Made by a program: the position numbers and the translations under genes. A stretch of DNA of 64,000 nucleotides. It comes from Pseudolabrys sp. (GTDB lineage: Bacteria; Pseudomonadota; Alphaproteobacteria; Rhizobiales; Xanthobacteraceae). The stretch is taken from contig JAFIGS010000011.1 of assembly GCA_017849615.1 (NCBI GenBank), positions 62,001 to 126,000 on the forward strand. Direction: 5' to 3'. This document shows, piece by piece, positions 41,669 to 51,171 of this stretch. The notes beneath the pieces are model-generated. The model did not search any database. It saw only the letters and a program-made list of their open reading frames with translations, and was not told where the DNA came from. Each line of letters starts with the position of its first letter. The first letter of the stretch is position 1.

Positions 41669-44332
41669 ATGACCGCAGATTCGAGCAAAACCGAGCGTTA
41701 CAACGCCCGAGCCGCCGAGCCCAAATGGCAAAAAGCCTGGGATGAGGCCGGCATCTACGCCACCAAGAACGACGACCCCCGCCCGAAATACTACGTGCTG
41801 GAAATGTTCCCCTATCCGTCGGGGCGCATCCACATGGGGCACGTGCGCAACTACACCATGGGCGACGTGGTGGCCCGCTTCAAACGGGCGATGCACATGA
41901 ACGTCCTGCACCCGACGGGGTGGGGCGCCTTCGGCATGCCGGCCGAGAACGCGGCCATGGACCGCAAGGTCCACCCCAAGGGATGGACCTACGCCAATAT
42001 CGCGACCATGAAGAAGCAGCTCCAGTCCATGGGGCTGTCGCTCGACTGGGCGCGCGAGGTCGCGACCTGCGATCCGTCCTACTACAAGCACCAGCAGCGC
42101 ATGTTCCTCGACTTCCTCAAGGCGGGGCTGGTCGCGCGCGAATATCGCAAGGTGAACTGGGACCCGGTCGACCAGACCGTGCTCGCCAACGAGCAGGTGA
42201 TCGACGGCCGCGGCTGGCGCTCCGGCGCCCTGGTCGAGCAGCGCAATCTCTATCAGTGGGTCTTCAAGATCAGCGATTACTCCGAAGAGCTGCTCGACGC
42301 GCTCGACAGGCTCGATCGCTGGCCGGACAAGGTCCGGCTGATGCAGAAGAACTGGATCGGCCGCTCCGAAGGTCTGCTGATCCGCTTCATGCTCGACACG
42401 GCGACGACGCCGCAAAATTCTAAAGGCGAAGCCGAGACCGAGCTCGAGATTTTCACGACGCGGCCGGACACCCTGTTCGGCGCCAAGTTCATGGCGATCG
42501 CGCCCGATCATCCGCTGGCGCAGGCGGCGGCGGCCAAGAACCCGAAACTCGCGGCTTTCATCGCCGAGGCCAAGCATCTCGGCACATCGCAGGAAGCCAT
42601 CGACACCGCGGAGAAGATGGGCTTCGACACCGGCATCAAGGCGGTGCATCCGTTCGATCCGAACTGGACGCTGCCCGTTTATGTCGCCAACTTCATCCTC
42701 ATGGATTACGGCACCGGCGCCATCTTCGGCTGTCCGGCGCACGACCAGCGCGACCTCGACTTCGTCAACAAATACGGTCTCGGCAATACGCCGGTGGTGC
42801 TGCCGCCGGGTCAGGACCCGAACACCTTCGTCGTCACCGGCACCGCCTATGACGGCGACGGCACGATGTTCAATTCCAGGAACGACGTCATCGACCTCAA
42901 CGGCATGACGCCGGACAAGGCCTTCGACGCGGTCGCGAACAAGCTCGCCGCAACGACGCGCGGCAATCGCCCGGTGGCGCAGCGGCAGGTCAATTATCGC
43001 CTGCGCGATTGGGGTATTTCGCGCCAGCGCTACTGGGGCTGTCCGATCCCGATCATTCACTGCGACAAGTGCGGCGTGGTGCCGGCGCCGGTCGAGACCT
43101 TGCCGGTGAAGCTCCCCGACGATGTCACCTTCGACAAGCCGGGCAATCCGCTCGACCGTCATCCGACCTGGAAGAACGTCAAGTGTCCGTCCTGCGGCGG
43201 CGACTCGCGCCGCGAGACCGACACCATGGACACCTTCGTCGACTCATCCTGGTACTTCGCGCGCTTCACCGATCCGTGGAACGAGACCGCGCCGACGACG
43301 CCGAAGGTCGCCAATAACTGGATGCCGGTCGATCAATATATCGGCGGCATCGAGCACGCGATTCTGCATCTGCTCTATTCGCGCTTCTTCACCCGCGCCA
43401 TGAAGAAGACCGGCCATATCGGCATGGACGAGCCCTTCGCCGGCCTGTTCACGCAAGGCATGGTCGTGCACGAGACCTATCGCGACAAGGCCGGCCAGTG
43501 GGTCGAGCCCGCGAATGTCACCATCGAGGGCATGGGTGAGGCGCGTACCGCGAAGGTCACGGCGACCGGCGAGGCGATCGAGATCGGCTCCATCGAGAAG
43601 ATGTCGAAGTCGAAGAAGAACGTCGTCGATCCCGACGACATCATCGCCTCCTACGGCGCCGACACCGCGCGCTGGTTCATGCTGTCGGATTCGCCGCCCG
43701 AGCGCGACGTGATCTGGACCGAGGAAGGCGTGCAGGGCGCCTGGCGCTTCGTGCAGCGGCTGTGGCGCCTCATCGGCGAAGTCGCCGACGTCACCGCGCC
43801 CGACGCCAAGCCGGCGTCGTTCGGCGAGGACTCGCTCAAACTTCGCAAGGCGGCGCACCGCGCGCTCAACAATGTCAGCGACGATATCTCGAAGCTGCGT
43901 TTCAACCGCTGCGTCGCGCATATCTACGAGTTCGCCAACGCGCTGTCGGATTCGATCGGCTCGGCCGAAACCGCCCCGTCGCCGGATTTCGCCTGGAGCC
44001 TCCGCGAGGCCGGCGACATCCTGGTCCGGCTGTTCCAGCCGATGATGCCGCATCTGGCCGAGGAGTGCTGGGCGGTGCTGGGCCACAAGACCCTGGTCGC
44101 GACCGAGATGTGGCCGCAGATCGAGCCGGCCCTGCTGGTGGAAAGCTCGATTACCCTGCCGGTCCAGATCAACGGCAAGAAGCGCGCCGACGTGACCGTC
44201 CCGCGCGAGGCCGGCAAGGACGAGATTGAGGCTGCCGTTCTCGCCCTCGATGAGGTAAAGAAGGCGCTGGACGGGAAGAGCCCGAAAAAGGTCATCGTCG
44301 TCCCGCAGAGGATCGTGAATGTCGTCGTCTAG
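41669..44332 (+). CDS. leuS: Leucyl-tRNA synthetase
   Basis: This 887-residue class I aminoacyl-tRNA synthetase charges tRNA-Leu. It has the HIGH-type motif HMGH (55-58), the CP1 editing domain (about 225-420, with ARNCG-like editing residues and TTRPDT as [10 protein letters not shown]), a zinc-finger-like insert [10 protein letters not shown] / CPSCGG, the KMSKS loop EKMSKSKKN near 645 and an anticodon-binding C-terminus. The length is normal. It begins 138 bp after the tumE start, in opposite orientation. Confidence 0.97.
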   Translation: MTADSSKTERYNARAAEPKWQKAWDEAGIYATKNDDPRPKYYVLEMFPYPSGRIHMGHVRNYTMGDVVARFKRAMHMNVLHPTGWGAFGMPAENAAMDRKVHPKGWTYANIATMKKQLQSMGLSLDWAREVATCDPSYYKHQQRMFLDFLKAGLVAREYRKVNWDPVDQTVLANEQVIDGRGWRSGALVEQRNLYQWVFKISDYSEELLDALDRLDRWPDKVRLMQKNWIGRSEGLLIRFMLDTATTPQNSKGEAETELEIFTTRPDTLFGAKFMAIAPDHPLAQAAAAKNPKLAAFIAEAKHLGTSQEAIDTAEKMGFDTGIKAVHPFDPNWTLPVYVANFILMDYGTGAIFGCPAHDQRDLDFVNKYGLGNTPVVLPPGQDPNTFVVTGTAYDGDGTMFNSRNDVIDLNGMTPDKAFDAVANKLAATTRGNRPVAQRQVNYRLRDWGISRQRYWGCPIPIIHCDKCGVVPAPVETLPVKLPDDVTFDKPGNPLDRHPTWKNVKCPSCGGDSRRETDTMDTFVDSSWYFARFTDPWNETAPTTPKVANNWMPVDQYIGGIEHAILHLLYSRFFTRAMKKTGHIGMDEPFAGLFTQGMVVHETYRDKAGQWVEPANVTIEGMGEARTAKVTATGEAIEIGSIEKMSKSKKNVVDPDDIIASYGADTARWFMLSDSPPERDVIWTEEGVQGAWRFVQRLWRLIGEVADVTAPDAKPASFGEDSLKLRKAAHRALNNVSDDISKLRFNRCVAHIYEFANALSDSIGSAETAPSPDFAWSLREAGDILVRLFQPMMPHLAEECWAVLGHKTLVATEMWPQIEPALLVESSITLPVQINGKKRADVTVPREAGKDEIEAAVLALDEVKKALDGKSPKKVIVVPQRIVNVVV

Positions 44333-44894
44333 CGCCCCGCGCCTCGTCCGCACCGCTGTCCGGGCGGCCCTCGTTCTCGCCCTCGCGGGCCTGACCGCCG
44401 GCTGCTTCCAGCCGATGTACGGCTCCGGCGCGAACAGCCCGGGCGCGGCCAGCGTGAATGTCGCCGACAAGCTGTCGTCGGTCGAGGTCGAGCAGATCGT
44501 GGCGCCGGCCGCCACGCCGCTTTCCCGCCTCGCCGTCGAGGTGCGCAACAACCTGATCTTCGATCTGACCGGCGGCGGCCCGGCCGCCTCGAGCGCCTAC
44601 AAGGTCAAGATCAGCATGGCGGCGAGCACGCGCCAGGTCATCGTCGACATCAACAGCGCCCGTCCCGAAATCCAGAACTACGGCATCAACGCCACCTATT
44701 CGCTCATCGACAACGGCACCGGCAGGACGCTGTTCACCAGCTATACCTTCGCCCGCGTGTCCTACAACATTCCGGGCCAGCAGCAGCGCTTCGCCGGCGA
44801 CCGCGGCCTGCGCGACGCCGAGAACCGCGCCGCCAAGTCGATCTCCGAAAACATCCGCAACCGCCTGGCGTCGTACTTCGTCGCGGGGACATAA
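44319..44894 (+). CDS. lptE: LPS-assembly lipoprotein LptE
   Basis: This 191-residue outer-membrane lipoprotein is the plug partner of LptD in lipopolysaccharide export. The lipobox LTAGC with Cys29 follows a hydrophobic signal; [10 protein letters not shown] and the later [16 protein letters not shown] strands are typical of alphaproteobacterial LptE. The start overlaps the end of leuS by 14 bp, and the leuS-lptE-holA order is conserved. Confidence 0.9.
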   Translation: MSSSSAPRLVRTAVRAALVLALAGLTAGCFQPMYGSGANSPGAASVNVADKLSSVEVEQIVAPAATPLSRLAVEVRNNLIFDLTGGGPAASSAYKVKISMAASTRQVIVDINSARPEIQNYGINATYSLIDNGTGRTLFTSYTFARVSYNIPGQQQRFAGDRGLRDAENRAAKSISENIRNRLASYFVAGT

Positions 44895-44953
44895 CCTGTC
44901 CCGGACGCGATGCAGCGTGAAACGGTGCATCGCAGATCCGGGACAAGAGACCC

Positions 44954-45985
44954 ATGACCGCCATCAAAGCCGCCGACGTCGATCGCTTCGTCGCCAAACC
45001 CGATCCGCGCATGCCGGTCGTGCTGGTCTATGGCCCCGATTCCGGCCTGGTGCGCGAGCGTGTCGATGCGCTGGTCAAAGCCTCGGTCGATGACGTCAAC
45101 GATCCGTTCTCGTTCGTGCGTCTCGAAGGCGAGGACCTCTCCGCCAATCCCTCGCGTCTCGTCGAGGAAGCGCACACCGTGCCCTTGTTCGGCGGCCGCC
45201 GCGCCGTGCTGGTGCGGCCCGGCTCGCGCAACATCGCCGGCTCGGTCGAGCAGGTGATCGCGGCGCCGTCGAACGAATGCCGCGTCATCATCGAAGCCGG
45301 CGACCTGAAGAAATCGTCGCCGCTGCGATCCATCATCGAGAAAGCCAAGGCCGGCGCGGCGCTGCCCTGCTACGTCGATAACGCCGCCGCGATCGGCCGC
45401 CTCATCGACGACGAAATGACCGAGGCCGGCCTCGCCATCAGCCTCGACGCCCGCAACGCGCTGATCGGCCTGCTCGGCGGCGACCGCGCCGCCTCACGCA
45501 ACGAGATCCGCAAGCTGGCGCTCTATGCCCGCGGCCAGGAACGCGTCGAGCTCGACGACGTCATGGCGGTGGTGGCCGACGCCTCGGCGCTGGCCCTCGA
45601 CGGCGTGCTCGACGCCAGCTTCGCCGGCCGCACCGCCGAGGCCGAGACCGAATTCGGCAAGGCGCGCGCCGGCGGCTCGTCGCCGGCCGCGATCATTTCC
45701 GCCGCCATCCGCCACGTCGCCAACCTGCACAAGATGCGGCTCGCCATCGACGACGGCGACTCGGCCGAATTCGCCATGAAACGCGGCGCCCCGCCCGTCC
45801 ATTTCTCGCGTGAGCGCAAGGTCGGCGAGGCGCTGCGTCTGTGGTCGGCCACCGGCCTGCTGCGGGCCATGAACCAGCTCGCCGAGGCCTCGCTTGAGGC
45901 CCGCCGCAACGCCTCGCTGGCCGAGGCGATCGCGCAGCGGGCGCTGATGGCCCTTGCCGTCAACGCGCGGCGCCGCGAAAGCTGA
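44954..45985 (+). CDS. holA: DNA polymerase III subunit delta
   Basis: This 343-residue clamp-loader subunit opens the beta sliding clamp. It shows the AAA-like fold without a Walker lysine: RMPVVLVYGPDSGLVRERVDALV, LFGGRRAVLVRPGSRNI, and the C-terminal collar region SPAAIISAAIRHVANLHKMRLA. It follows lptE by 59 bp in the usual order. Confidence 0.93.
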   Translation: MTAIKAADVDRFVAKPDPRMPVVLVYGPDSGLVRERVDALVKASVDDVNDPFSFVRLEGEDLSANPSRLVEEAHTVPLFGGRRAVLVRPGSRNIAGSVEQVIAAPSNECRVIIEAGDLKKSSPLRSIIEKAKAGAALPCYVDNAAAIGRLIDDEMTEAGLAISLDARNALIGLLGGDRAASRNEIRKLALYARGQERVELDDVMAVVADASALALDGVLDASFAGRTAEAETEFGKARAGGSSPAAIISAAIRHVANLHKMRLAIDDGDSAEFAMKRGAPPVHFSRERKVGEALRLWSATGLLRAMNQLAEASLEARRNASLAEAIAQRALMALAVNARRRES

Positions 45986-46102
45986 CCCCGCCCGGCCCCC
46001 GGCGCCCGCCGCCTTTATCCTTCGTTCATCGCAATGCACTCCGTGCCCTAGGCAACCGGGGGCCCAGCGGATACGCTTGATCGTTCGAAGAAGGCCGCCT
46101 TC

Positions 46103-47071
46103 ATGCACCGGCTGTCCAATGTCGTGAATGCGCTGGTGCGCCGCGGCCCCCGACCCGGCTCGTTCGAAGCCTATGGCATTGCCATCGCCTGCGTGCTCGC
46201 GGCGACCCTGGTCCAGCAGATCTTCGACCTGCTGGCGCCGGACACGGTTTTTTTCGCCACCTACATTCCGGCGCTGCTGATCGCCGCGCTGGTCGGCGGC
46301 GTCGCCGCCGGTGCCACCGCGACCCTGCTCGGCGGCGTCATCACCTGGTGGATGTTCTTCGAGCCGCATTTTTCCTGGGTGGTTGCGGAGAAGAACCATT
46401 TGATCAGCGTCGCGCTCTATCTGTTCGCCGGCGCGATGATCGTGTGGACCGCGGGCCAGTATCGCGAATTGCTGGCGCGGATCGACGAAGAGGAAAAGTA
46501 TCGGCGCATCGTGGTCGACGAGCTGAGCCACCGGGTCAAAAACAAGCTCGCGACGATCTATGCTATCCTGCGCCATGAGTTGCGCGGGCAGCCCGCGATC
46601 TGGGACACGGTGTCGGGGCGGCTGCAGGCGCTGTCGGCGGCCGACGACTTTCTCAGCCGCGACGAAAATGCGGGCGTCGACCTGCGGACGCTGCTGCAGA
46701 TGGAAGCCCAGCCCTTCGGCGCCGAGCGTTTCGCTTTCTCGGGGCCGCCGGTCCGGCTGTTCGGAAAATTGCCGACGGTTTTGGCGCTGGTGTTCCACGA
46801 ACTGACGACCAACGCCGCCAAATACGGCGCGCTGCTCAAGCCGGCCGGGCAAATCGATATCGTCTGGCGTCAGGCCGGCGACGCCTTCGAGATCGCCTGG
46901 ACCGAGCGCGGCGGACCGGAGGTTCTGACCCCGCTGCGCCGCAGCTTCGGCAGCCACCTCATCGAGCGCAGCCTCGACAGCTTCGGCGGTAAGGCGACGC
47001 TCGAATTCGCCCCGGCCGGCGTGATCTGCCGCATCAGCCTGCCCGGTGACCAGGTCGAGATAGCCGGCTGA
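46103..47071 (+). CDS. Membrane sensor histidine kinase, HWE/HisKA_2 family
   Basis: This 322-residue kinase has an N-terminal DUF4118-like membrane domain (about 24-118, three to four helices) and a HisKA_2/HWE kinase core with His143 in VVDELSHRVKNKLATI, the N box ALVFHELTTNAAKYGAL and the late block SFGSHLIERSLDSFGG. No periplasmic sensor is present. The partner is probably one of the two unattached receiver proteins elsewhere or an unseen PhyR-type regulator; no response regulator gene is adjacent. Confidence 0.88.
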   Translation: MHRLSNVVNALVRRGPRPGSFEAYGIAIACVLAATLVQQIFDLLAPDTVFFATYIPALLIAALVGGVAAGATATLLGGVITWWMFFEPHFSWVVAEKNHLISVALYLFAGAMIVWTAGQYRELLARIDEEEKYRRIVVDELSHRVKNKLATIYAILRHELRGQPAIWDTVSGRLQALSAADDFLSRDENAGVDLRTLLQMEAQPFGAERFAFSGPPVRLFGKLPTVLALVFHELTTNAAKYGALLKPAGQIDIVWRQAGDAFEIAWTERGGPEVLTPLRRSFGSHLIERSLDSFGGKATLEFAPAGVICRISLPGDQVEIAG

Positions 47072-47194
47072 CCGGAGCCCGCGACAACGCGCCGTTGGGG
47101 ACAGGCCGCCTTCGCGGCCTCGCCGCCTCTCCCGCTGGCATGACGGATTTGTTATCGATTCGGCACCGGGCAATCGCCGCGATGAAAGCGTCCC

Positions 47195-47710
47195 ATGCTG
47201 CTGGTCAAGACCTATCTCGACAAGAGCGCGATCCACGGCCTCGGCGTCTTTGCCGCGGAGCGCATTCCCAAGGGCACGAAGATCTGGCGTTTCGTCGAAG
47301 GCTTCGACCGATGCTACACGCCCAGGCAGTTCGCCAGACTGCCCAAGGCGGCGCGGGATTTCCTGTCGAACTACGCCTACCGGGTTGACGGCGAAATCCT
47401 GTTCACGGTCGATAACGACCATCACATGAATCACGCCGAGAAGCCGAACACGGTGTTGCGCGGCGGTTATGTGATCGCGGCCACGACCATCGCGAAGGGC
47501 GCGGAAATCACCAACGACTATCGCGAGTTCGATCCCGAGCTCTGCGCCGCGTTTCTCAAGTCCCCGGCCAACGGCAAGACCGTCAATGGCAAGACCTTGA
47601 ACGGCAAGGCGCATCCGAAGGCCAACGGCAAGGCGGTCGGCAAAGCGATTGGCAAGCCGATTGGCCACGGCCACGCGAAGCCGAGAGCGTCCGGTCGCGC
47701 TCACCTGTAG
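47195..47710 (+). CDS. SET-domain protein with basic Gly-Lys repeat tail
   Basis: This 171-residue protein has a compact SET methyltransferase fold (SAIHGLGVFAAERIPKG, DNDHHMNHAEKPNT, GAEITNDYREFD) in residues 1-115. It is followed from about 126 by repeats such as NGKTVNGKTLNGKAH and GKAVGKAIGKPIGHGH. The tail resembles histone-H1-like or nucleic-acid-binding tails. SET proteins methylate lysines; the target in bacteria is unknown, and the tail could be a self-substrate. It lies 123 bp after the kinase gene. Confidence 0.85.
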   Translation: MLLVKTYLDKSAIHGLGVFAAERIPKGTKIWRFVEGFDRCYTPRQFARLPKAARDFLSNYAYRVDGEILFTVDNDHHMNHAEKPNTVLRGGYVIAATTIAKGAEITNDYREFDPELCAAFLKSPANGKTVNGKTLNGKAHPKANGKAVGKAIGKPIGHGHAKPRASGRAHL

Positions 47711-47795
47711 CCCGGACGAGCGCAGCAAAGTCCGGGGGGCCTGCCGGCCGCTTTTTACGTCCGGGTTACGGGATGCCCGGCCAAAGGTAATGCGC
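47711..47795. repeat. Repeat remnant downstream of the SET gene
   Basis: TAGCCCGGACGAGCGCAGC and AAGTCCGGGG begin right at the SET stop and resemble the better-preserved element at 48402-48471. A second CCGGGTTACGGGATGCCCGG dyad lies near 47761-47782. Confidence 0.45.
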
Positions 47796-47875
47796 GCTTA
47801 GCGCCGGCGGCGACCACTTCTTAACGATCCGCATTCAAGGTCTCCGTTGCGGGTAACGCACGGGCGGACTGTTTC

Positions 47876-48211
47876 ATGAGATATCATTGGCCGGCGGCGC
47901 TTGTTGCGGGGCTGGTTTTGTCGTTGCCGGGCATCGCCCAGGCGGCGGGCTGGCAGTATTGCCTCGGGGTGTCCAATGCCGATCGCAGGATCTACATGGG
48001 CCCGATCGGCACCGAGCAGAGCGGCGCCGACCCGTTGTTTGCCGACGCCATCGCCCGCGCCGGCATCAAGGTGGACGAAGTGCAGTGCCCGCGTGCCGAT
48101 ACGCATGCGGCGATGGAAGAGATGCAGCGCTACGCGCAGCAGTTCAATCGCAATCGCGGCATGGTCGTGGTGCCGTTCAACGACGGCCGCGCGACCCAGG
48201 CGCGGCGGTGA
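47876..48211 (+). CDS. Hypothetical secreted protein
   Basis: This 111-residue protein has a clean signal peptide (hydrophobic core AALVAGLVLSLPGIA, cleavage after AQA). The mature part contains two cysteines (YCLGVS and VQCPRA) that could form a disulfide. I do not recognise a family. It stands alone between repeat elements; the codon usage looks genuine. Confidence 0.75.
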   Translation: MRYHWPAALVAGLVLSLPGIAQAAGWQYCLGVSNADRRIYMGPIGTEQSGADPLFADAIARAGIKVDEVQCPRADTHAAMEEMQRYAQQFNRNRGMVVVPFNDGRATQARR

Positions 48212-48217
48212 GGTACG

Positions 48218-48255
48218 CTCGCTTCCCCTCTCCCCTTGGGGAGAGGGGAAGCGAG
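48218..48255. repeat. Long perfect hairpin of the CCCTCTCCCC family
   Basis: CTCGCTTCCCCTCTCCCC (48218-48235) pairs perfectly over 18 bp with GGGGAGAGGGGAAGCGAG (48238-48255) across a TT loop, right after the secreted-protein stop. Related, shorter hairpins are at 7001-7029 and 58223-58245. Confidence 0.75.
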
Positions 48256-48292
48256 TTAGCCGCCGTCGTTGTGATCTCCGCCAACTAACGCC

Positions 48293-48378
48293 CGCTCGCC
48301 CCCGCGGAAGCGGGGGCCCAGCTCTTGACCGCAGTGCTTGACGCAAAATCTGGGTCCCCGCTTCCGCGGGGACGAGCG
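48293..48378. repeat. Double inverted repeat
   Basis: Two 28-bp arms (48293-48320 and 48351-48378) are near-perfect inverted copies, and each arm itself is a hairpin (CCCCGC-ggaa-GCGGGG type). The whole could form a cruciform. It resembles scattered Rhizobiales palindromes containing CGAGCG. Confidence 0.7.
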
Positions 48379-48401
48379 GAGTTTGGAATCCATGCTCAGT
48401 C

Positions 48402-48471
48402 GTAGCCCGGATGAGCGGAGCGAAACCCGGGAGTCGCTTCCCCGCATTCCGCCGCGCTCCGTGCGGGCTAC
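48402..48471. repeat. GTAGCCCGGATGAGCG-type repeat
   Basis: The element begins GTAGCCCG and ends CGGGCTAC, with the internal AGCGGAGCGAAACCCGGG motif common to this widely dispersed bacterial repeat. It sits close to the double inverted repeat at 48293 and the parB terminator. Confidence 0.7.
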
Positions 48472-48474
48472 AGC

Positions 48475-48507
48475 CAAAACAAAACGGCCGGGCTTGGACC
48501 CGGCCGT
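48475..48507 (-). terminator. parB intrinsic terminator
   Basis: On the minus strand ACGGCCGGG (48507-48499) pairs with CCCGGCCGT (48492-48484) over a 6-nt loop and is followed by TTTTGTTTT. This is a textbook rho-independent terminator 30 bp after the parB stop. Confidence 0.8.
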
Positions 48508-48536
48508 CGTAAAACACGCAAAATCAGAAACCGGCC

Positions 48537-49427
48537 TCAACCCACTCCCAGCTTCCGCAGCACGGCGTCGAGCTGATCGAGATCCTTGTACTTGATCTGC
48601 AGCGTGCCCTTTTCGCCTTTTGACTCGATCGACACGTCGAGGCCGAGCGTATCGGTGAGCCGGCGCTCGAGCGCGCGAATGTCCGGGTCCTTCTGCTTCG
48701 CAACGCCGGCAGCGATCTTCTTCATCTGCTGGTCCATCGTCGCATCGCCGGGCTTGGCTTTGTCTTCGCGGACCCACTCCTCGAGCTGACGAACGCTGTA
48801 ACCTTCGTCGATCGCCATTTCGGCCAGCACCTGCGCATTGGCATGGCCGACCAGAAGCCGCGCGTGACCGGCCGACAGCTTGCCCTCGCGCACCATGCGC
48901 TTCACGGCCTCGGGCAAGTTCAGCAGGCGCACCAGATTCGCGATGTAGGGCCGGCTCTTGCCGACGATCTGCGCCACCTGTTCCTGGGTGCGGTTGCACT
49001 GCTCCATCAGCGCCACATAGCCGGCGGCTTCCTCGACGGCGTTGAGGTCGGCGCGCTGCACGTTTTCGATGATGGCGAATTCGAGCGACTGCACATCGTC
49101 GGCATCGATGATCGCAATGGGCACTTCGTGCACACCGGCGCGCTGCGCCGCGCGCCAGCGGCGCTCGCCGGCGATGATCTCGAATTCGTTGGTCGGCAAC
49201 TGGCGAACCACGATCGGCTGGATGATGCCGCGTTCCTTGATGGAGTCGGCGAGTTCGACAAGCTGCGCTTCGGTGAAATCGCGGCGCGGGTTGCGCGGAT
49301 TCGGATGCAGCTTCTCGACGGGCGCCTTGCGCGGGCGGCGCGGCGCATTGTCGGCGGCCGGAGCGTCCTGCACCACCTCACCCATCAGCGAGGCAAGGCC
49401 CCGACCCAAACGCGAATGATCCGCCAT
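48537..49427 (-). CDS. parB: Chromosome-partitioning protein ParB
   Basis: This 296-residue CTPase clamp loads at parS and spreads on DNA. It has the N-terminal GLASLMGE box that stimulates ParA, the CTP-binding FEIIAGERRWRAAQRAG and ENVQRADLNAVEEA motifs, the helix-turn-helix QEQVAQIVGKSRPYIANLVRLLNLP and a C-terminal dimer domain. The ATG at 49427 with GGGAG is chosen because ParB proteins begin close to RLGRGL; starts at 49448 or 49601 are less likely. It is 178 bp after parA. Confidence 0.93.
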   Translation of the reverse strand: MADHSRLGRGLASLMGEVVQDAPAADNAPRRPRKAPVEKLHPNPRNPRRDFTEAQLVELADSIKERGIIQPIVVRQLPTNEFEIIAGERRWRAAQRAGVHEVPIAIIDADDVQSLEFAIIENVQRADLNAVEEAAGYVALMEQCNRTQEQVAQIVGKSRPYIANLVRLLNLPEAVKRMVREGKLSAGHARLLVGHANAQVLAEMAIDEGYSVRQLEEWVREDKAKPGDATMDQQMKKIAAGVAKQKDPDIRALERRLTDTLGLDVSIESKGEKGTLQIKYKDLDQLDAVLRKLGVG

Positions 49428-49605
49428 CGCCGAAGCTCCCGATGCCATCTCAACTACCTCACGCCGTTTCTTGTTATGGTCGCCAACTGTTTCTTCAGGT
49501 GCGCGCATGTTCGCATCCAGCTTCTCCATGCGCTCGGAGACGCTCATGCTTTCGATACGCGATGCAATGGCCGTCATGCGACGGCCGAGCGATGACCGCA
49601 AAACC

Positions 49606-50487
49606 TCAGCCCGCCTTCAGCTCGCGCTCGCGCTGAATGATCTCGGTCGCGAGCCGCAGATAGGCTTCGCTGCCGACGCATTTGAGATCGTAGACCAGCA
49701 CCGGCTTGCCGTAGGACGGCGCTTCCGAAATACGGACGTTGCGCGGGATCACCGTGTCGTAAACCTGCTTGCCCATGAACTGACGCACGTCGGCGACAAC
49801 CTGGTTGGCGAGATTGTTGCGCGAGTCGTACATCGTCATGACGATGCCGTGGATCGACAGGGTCGGGTTGAGGTTCTTCTTCACTTCCTCGACGGTCTTG
49901 AGAAGCTGCGACAGACCTTCGAGCGCGAAGAACTCGCACTGCATCGGCACCAGGATCGAATGCGCGGCCGCCATGGCGTTGACGGTGATCAGGTTCAGCG
50001 ACGGCGGGCAATCGACCAGCACGTAGGTGAAGTTGAAGGCCGGCGAACCGTTGTTGATGTTGTTGAGCGCGGTGCGCAGGCGGAAGGCGCGGTCGCGCTG
50101 CTGGCCGATCTCGAGCTCGAGGCCGGACAGATCCATCGTCGAGGGCGCGAGGTGAAGCTGCGGCACGGCGGTCGGGATCACCGCGTCGCGCATCGGCGCC
50201 TGGCCGGCGAGGACGTCGTAAGTCGAGGTGCCGCGTTCCTTGTGCTGGACGCCGAGCCCGGTCGAGGCGTTGCCCTGCGGATCGAGATCGACGATCAGCA
50301 CATGCTCGCCGATCGCGGCCAGCGCGGTGCCCAGATTGATGGCGGTCGTGGTCTTGCCGACGCCGCCCTTCTGGTTGGCGATGGCGATGACGCGCGGGCC
50401 GGCGCCCGGCGTGGCGGCCGCCTGCGGGCGCTCGAACGGCACCACCTGCGGCGCCTGGGGGTTGAGGGTATCCGGGGTGTCGGTCAT
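49606..50487 (-). CDS. parA: Chromosome-partitioning ATPase ParA
   Basis: This 293-residue Walker-type ATPase moves ParB-parS complexes over the nucleoid. It has the deviant Walker A NQKGGVGKTTT (38-48), the DLDPQGNASTGLG motif with the catalytic aspartate, and the VLVDCPPSL switch II. The start at ATG 50487 is used because the next candidate upstream is a TTG at 50499. A roughly 30-residue N-terminal extension precedes the P loop and may bind DNA. Order rsmG-parA-parB is conserved. Confidence 0.95.
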   Translation of the reverse strand: MTDTPDTLNPQAPQVVPFERPQAAATPGAGPRVIAIANQKGGVGKTTTAINLGTALAAIGEHVLIVDLDPQGNASTGLGVQHKERGTSTYDVLAGQAPMRDAVIPTAVPQLHLAPSTMDLSGLELEIGQQRDRAFRLRTALNNINNGSPAFNFTYVLVDCPPSLNLITVNAMAAAHSILVPMQCEFFALEGLSQLLKTVEEVKKNLNPTLSIHGIVMTMYDSRNNLANQVVADVRQFMGKQVYDTVIPRNVRISEAPSYGKPVLVYDLKCVGSEAYLRLATEIIQRERELKAG

Positions 50488-50505
50488 TGGCTGATCCAAT
50501 CGACT

Positions 50506-51171
50506 TTAAGTTGTCGTATGCAGCTTTAAGTTGCGGACGATCACGACGCAGCCGTCGGGACTCGTTTTGCTGGGGATTTTTTCGGCCTCAAGTTTCCAAT
50601 ATTTAGAGGCCTCGGTCAATTCACTATCTATATCTAGACCCTTGAGAAACAGTCCAATGGCCCCGCGCTCGATCAGAGGAAACGCCTGATCGCACAGGGT
50701 TTTCAATGGGGCGAGCGCCCGGGCGCTGACCACATCCACGCTGTTCACAGTGTCCGAGACAAATTTTTCGATTCGCTCGGCATGGACTTGCGCCTGGACC
50801 CCGGTTGCGCGGATGGCCTCGCGCAGGAAGGCGGCCTTCTTGCCGTTGCTTTCGACCAGGTGGACCGTGGTGCCTGGTTTTTCCGCCAGCGCGCAGGCGA
50901 CGGGAAGTGCCGGGAAGCCGCCGCCGGAGCCAAGGTCCACCCAGGTTTTGGCGTCCGGTGCCAGATCGAGGAGCTGCAGCGAGTCGGCGATGTGCCGGGT
51001 CCAGAGCTGGGGAATCGTCGAGGGCGAAATCAGGTTGGTGGTCTGCTGCCAGCGCAGCAAAAGTTCGACGTAGATGTCGAGGCGCCGCTCTGTTTCACGT
51101 GAAACAGGGGTCAGCGCCAGTGCATGGGCCTTGTCGGCGGCAAGGTCCAGGCCGTGCGGCGCCTTGCTCAC
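50506..51171 (-). CDS. rsmG: 16S rRNA (guanine-527-N7)-methyltransferase
   Basis: This 221-residue SAM-dependent methyltransferase modifies G527 of 16S rRNA; loss gives low-level streptomycin resistance in other bacteria. It has [13 protein letters not shown], the SAM loop [16 protein letters not shown], and [13 protein letters not shown]. The start overlaps the mnmG stop by 4 bp (ATGA). The gene contains a parS site (51091-51106). Confidence 0.94.
   Translation of the reverse strand: MSKAPHGLDLAADKAHALALTPVSRETERRLDIYVELLLRWQQTTNLISPSTIPQLWTRHIADSLQLLDLAPDAKTWVDLGSGGGFPALPVACALAEKPGTTVHLVESNGKKAAFLREAIRATGVQAQVHAERIEKFVSDTVNSVDVVSARALAPLKTLCDQAFPLIERGAIGLFLKGLDIDSELTEASKYWKLEAEKIPSKTSPDGCVVIVRNLKLHTTT
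51091..51106. other. parS centromere site 1 (inside rsmG)
   Basis: TGTTTCACGTGAAACA is the perfect 16-bp consensus palindrome bound by chromosomal ParB. It is embedded in rsmG, as in other bacteria. It encodes TPVSRE in the RsmG protein, so the site and coding sequence are both conserved. Confidence 0.93.

Noticed and set aside
45494..47728. A 744-residue minus-strand open frame opposite holA, the kinase and the SET gene
   Set aside because: It is a shadow frame; the opposite-strand proteins carry clear family motifs.
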